Below are positions 61,735 through 64,000 of a DNA stretch of 64,000 nt, piece after piece (the first letter of the stretch is position 1; each line of letters opens with the position of its first letter). The DNA is from Micromonospora cremea (lineage in GTDB: Bacteria; Actinomycetota; Actinomycetes; Mycobacteriales; Micromonosporaceae). The translations under genes and the position numbers were made by a program. Under the pieces are notes generated by a model that saw only the letters and a list, made by a program, of their open reading frames with translations, had not been told where the DNA came from and made no database searches. Where the stretch lies: NCBI RefSeq assembly GCF_900143515.1, contig NZ_FSQT01000001.1:806001-870000 (forward strand), written 5' to 3'.

Positions 61735-62661
61735 TCAGGCCGTCCCGGCGCTCACCACGATCTCGCCGTTCATGCCGGCTGGGTAGAAGCCACCCGAAGC
61801 CGCCGGGGTCGGGCTCAAGTACGCGATGTTCAAAACGGACTGGGCCGATCGGCCGTAGCACATCCCGTTTTCATCCGTGGGGATGAAATTCGGGTCTTCC
61901 GCCGTGCCGACACCTTGGTCGTCGTCCGCCGGACCATCAAGACTGTTACGCGCGTCGGAGATCTTTTGTACCGAGTCAAATACTGTGTCGTCGGCGAGTC
62001 CGGCGCTGTAGAGCGCGGATCGGACAATCCCCGCGTGGTATGCCTCGGTGGCCAGCAGGCCGGCTGCCGCATCAAGGTACGTTTTGTTTGACAACAGTGA
62101 CGCGGATCCTTTGAAGGCCGAGACTCCGACGTCTTCGAAGAGGAACGCCGCAAAGAGGAAGTTAAGGTCGTTCGCGTACGGGTCGAAGCTTTCGCCTTGC
62201 TTGGTTAGACCAGCGGCAGTCGCCGCCGCAGTGAAGCTAGCGTCCAGCGAAATCGCGGGACGGGCAACAGCGGCATTGCCGAGCGCGGATCGCAAGAAGG
62301 CCACGTGCTGCATCTCGTCGGAGGCGATCTCCTTTGCGAACTTCTGCACTAAGTTGCTGCTGAAGTTGACTGATCCTCCGCCTGACACCTCGCCGCGCAC
62401 CCCGACGCCGGTAGTCATCTCGTCAGGAAGCCCGGATCCCGTCGTCGCGCGGAGATAGAACTCAGCTTCGAGATATTCGAGATTGAGTGCGAAGTTGAGG
62501 ATAGCCGCGTCGCTCGGCGCCCCGCCACCCGCCGGGTCGGCTTTGCACATCCCTGGATCTACCAAGGCCGCGAGCCTTCGCCGATCCGTTTCGGATTCTG
62601 CACTGCGTGACACCGCCTCTGAGAGGAACCAGTTGTCCATGCTGCCTCCGTTTTGATGCAT
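61735..62661 (-). CDS. Ferritin-like domain protein (Ferritin_2 type)
   Basis: This is a 308-residue protein. It has four-helix-bundle segments with paired Glu/His (NFALNLEYLEAEFYLRATT, KEIASDEMQHVAFLRSALG, FAAFLFEDVGVSAFKGSA, GLLATEAYHAGIVRSALY) suited to a di-iron site. The family includes stress and desiccation proteins of bacteria and fungi, mostly uncharacterised. ATG 62661 has AGGAG well placed; ATG 62640 (MDNWFLSEA) also has GGAGG and is possible. No signal peptide is seen. Confidence 0.88.
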   Translation of the reverse strand: MHQNGGSMDNWFLSEAVSRSAESETDRRRLAALVDPGMCKADPAGGGAPSDAAILNFALNLEYLEAEFYLRATTGSGLPDEMTTGVGVRGEVSGGGSVNFSSNLVQKFAKEIASDEMQHVAFLRSALGNAAVARPAISLDASFTAAATAAGLTKQGESFDPYANDLNFLFAAFLFEDVGVSAFKGSASLLSNKTYLDAAAGLLATEAYHAGIVRSALYSAGLADDTVFDSVQKISDARNSLDGPADDDQGVGTAEDPNFIPTDENGMCYGRSAQSVLNIAYLSPTPAASGGFYPAGMNGEIVVSAGTA

Positions 62662-62996
62662 CCAGGTCTCCTAGCTGTCCGCGCCGGCCGACCTGACTGG
62701 AAGGGATGACACTCACGTTAGTTGCGCGGACGAACCCTCAGGAATTGTTTGCCGAAGGCGGTACGGGAGAACTCAAGCTTCGACTACGCTCCGCGCGGTG
62801 GACCGTGCACCGGTCGCGGCGCGCGCAGTCGCCAGGGCACGCCGGGTGCTGCGGAATTTCCGTCCGGATGCTCCGCGTCGGCGGTGCTCGCGCCCCGAAT
62901 CCGTCCCGGAAGGACTCCCCGTGCCGGCCGGGCTTGCCGTGTCCTCTCTTGTCGGCCAGCTAACCGTGGGTGCCGGTCACCGCGGGTGTGCGCTGG
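62662..62996. other. Gap without gene
   Basis: Upstream region of the ferritin-like gene. No supported feature seen. Confidence 0.4.
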
Positions 62997-63260
62997 TCAT
63001 ACGGCACTTTCAACGTCGAGCAGGGCGTGTTTGGCGACGGGGCCGCTGCGGTAGCTCCCTATCGTGCCGTCGGACCGGGCGACGCGATGAAAGGGCACGA
63101 TGATGGGGATGGGGATGGGGTTGGTGGCGCAGGCGGTGCCGACGGCGCGGAGGGCTTTGGGATTGCCGGTTAGGCCGGCCAGCGAGCCATAGCTGGCGAT
63201 GCGGCCGCCGATGTCGGTGGCCAGATGGTGCCGCACGGTGCGGCGAAATCCGCGCGACAT
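62997..63260 (-). pseudogene. Ogt/MGMT-like fragment lacking the catalytic Cys
   Basis: From ATG 63260 the 87 residues read GFRRTVRHHLATDI, IASYGSLAGLTGNPKALRAV and TACATNPIPIPIIVPFHRVA. This is the DNA-binding domain of O6-alkylguanine alkyltransferases. The active-site PCHR is PFHR here (Phe57 in place of Cys), and the N-terminal domain is missing. It could be an alkyltransferase-like (ATL) protein, which naturally lacks the Cys, but truncation next to an MFS fragment favours a pseudogene. Confidence 0.6.
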
Positions 63261-63261
63261 G

Positions 63262-63450
63262 GAAACCAACGTCTCCCGCGTCGCCGGCCTCGGCATGCTC
63301 GCCGGGCCCGCAATCATGGGACCCCTCACCTACCTCATGCCACTGAACTACACGTTCTTCCTTCCAGTGGCCTTCTGTGTAGTTGCCGCCCTCACTGCCC
63401 AAGTCGCCGCAGTTCCCGCAGCTCCGCCAACTCGGGGCTGGTGGTGCCAG
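63262..63450 (+). pseudogene. MFS transporter C-terminal fragment
   Basis: The frame reads ETNVSRVAGLGMLAGPAIMG then PLTYLMPLNYTFFLPVAFCV. This matches the last two helices of MFS transporters, with no upstream part. It begins where the Ogt fragment begins on the other strand, marking a recombination joint. Confidence 0.6.
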
Positions 63451-63530
63451 GGGGATCGCGTCGTCGGTGTCGTTCCAGTCAGGAGCGCATCCTCACCGGT
63501 TAGGAGTCAACCGAACCGGGGGCAGCCCCA

Positions 63531-63860
63531 TCATCGGTACCGGCCGTCGTAGCGGACTCCGCTCCGGGTATCCGTGAAGCTGATGCCCACCCGCACTCCG
63601 TCCTCGACGATCCACCGAACGGTGTACGCCGCCCGGTACGTGGGCGGCCAGAATGAAGCGAAGGTCCCGTCACCCGTCACAGACCACTCGCCAGCTGACG
63701 GTGTGCCCCTGTCGACGTAGGCTGTTCGACCATCCGCCGTGAATGTTTGAGTTGCACCGTCTTGGAACACAAGCTGTGCAGCGCTCAGGGCGGCGATCAT
63801 GTCCACCGCATCGACCGGCTGGCCATCGACAACGTCCCCACCGGAAGGAACAGGGCCCAT
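63531..63860 (-). CDS. Hypothetical 109-residue protein
   Basis: ATG 63860 has AGGAG six bases upstream. The protein is beta-rich (AAQLVFQDGATQTFTADGRT, GVRVGISFTDTRSGVRYDGR) with conserved-looking Trp and Tyr residues, like lipocalin-type small proteins. A GTATAG/CTATAC dyad lies about 108 bases upstream. No family is recognised with confidence. Confidence 0.65.
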   Translation of the reverse strand: MGPVPSGGDVVDGQPVDAVDMIAALSAAQLVFQDGATQTFTADGRTAYVDRGTPSAGEWSVTGDGTFASFWPPTYRAAYTVRWIVEDGVRVGISFTDTRSGVRYDGRYR

Positions 63861-63967
63861 CGAACTCTCCTGACATCGGGCAAGACACTGGCCGCCGCCA
63901 TCTTGCAGCGGCAAACGACATGTCGAACGACCAACTCGGAACACTCTCTAGCCGCACCCTTCGGACG

Positions 63968-63983
63968 GTATAGTCCACTATAC
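63968..63983. promoter_or_regulatory. Operator-like dyad
   Basis: GTATAG, a 4-base spacer and CTATAC form a perfect inverted repeat upstream of the gene at 63531-63860. Such short dyads suit GntR, MarR or PadR regulators. Confidence 0.4.
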
Positions 63984-64000
63984 GCCCGCTGCGGAAGGCA

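Noticed and set aside
61700..61740. GGGTTCAAGTCGCCC on the minus strand, resembling a tRNA T-loop
   Set aside because: No flanking stem pairing, anticodon arm or acceptor stem could be drawn.
1..64000. CRISPR array or natural-product megasynthase
   Set aside because: No regularly spaced repeats and no PKS, NRPS, terpene or RiPP core genes were seen.

Overview
The DNA is very GC-rich, starts often with GTG, packs genes into operons with 4-base (ATGA/GTGA/TGATG) overlaps, and carries many actinobacterial families (mycoredoxin-like glutaredoxin, Excalibur protein, WXG100 remnant, CmtR-like ArsR regulator, Cgl0159-family protein). It fits a soil- or plant-associated actinomycete. Micromonosporaceae is my best guess, but it is an inference and not shown by a marker gene.

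Layout. (1) 1-6.4 kb, minus strand: exported sugar-oxidation enzymes. Two PQQ-type sugar dehydrogenase-like proteins with PKD domains (one fused to a ThuA domain and a CBM6-like module, and running off the left edge) flank a Tat-exported TIM-barrel isomerase. (2) 6.4-19 kb: small accessory genes (an Excalibur lipoprotein/membrane protein and several unknown ORFs), then an LtrA-family protein, a CDF metal transporter, a TetR regulator with a DHFR-like reductase, a Kup potassium transporter, a sulfotransferase and a rare monooxygenase-globin fusion. (3) 19-31 kb: a graveyard of mobile elements. It holds IS3, IS256, ISL3, IS5 and IS21 fragments, a decayed serine recombinase, a truncated second copy of a DNA ligase gene, and a few whole genes (CmtR-like regulator, phenylacetate-CoA-ligase-like enzyme, alpha/beta hydrolase, RclC/DUF417 protein). 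Its centre is a three-level insertion nest with readable target duplications. (4) 30.7-33.9 kb: ATP-dependent DNA ligase, secreted HNH nuclease and small proteins. (5) 34.1-50.1 kb: the most coherent locus, a divergent pair of operons around a GntR regulator. To the left are iolC, a Cgl0159-family aldolase-like gene, iolB and iolD. To the right are a sugar ABC importer with its own ATPase, a PHP metallohydrolase, an IolE-like isomerase, a Gfo/Idh/MocA dehydrogenase and a GH38 alpha-mannosidase. (6) 50.2-56.4 kb: a CapA-like protein, a flavocytochrome-type reductase with an FMN-binding protein and ApbE. (7) 56.4-60.3 kb: an ABC exporter-like pair coupled to a histidine kinase and NarL-type regulator. 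(8) 60.6-64 kb: decayed SDR genes, a ferritin-like protein, a catalytically dead Ogt fragment and an MFS fragment.

How the main locus may work: the same 10-bp palindrome TGTCATGACA lies between iolC and the GntR gene and again before the ABC operon, so one regulator probably controls both. Together the two operons supply an inositol dehydrogenase candidate (Gfo/Idh), a dehydratase candidate (IolE-like), IolD, IolB, IolC and an aldolase candidate. They also supply an importer, an alpha-mannosidase and a PHP hydrolase. My hypothesis is uptake and breakdown of a mannosylated inositol, such as material derived from phosphatidylinositol mannosides. No iolA (methylmalonate-semialdehyde dehydrogenase) is present in the window.

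No rRNA, tRNA, CRISPR array or large natural-product cluster was found.
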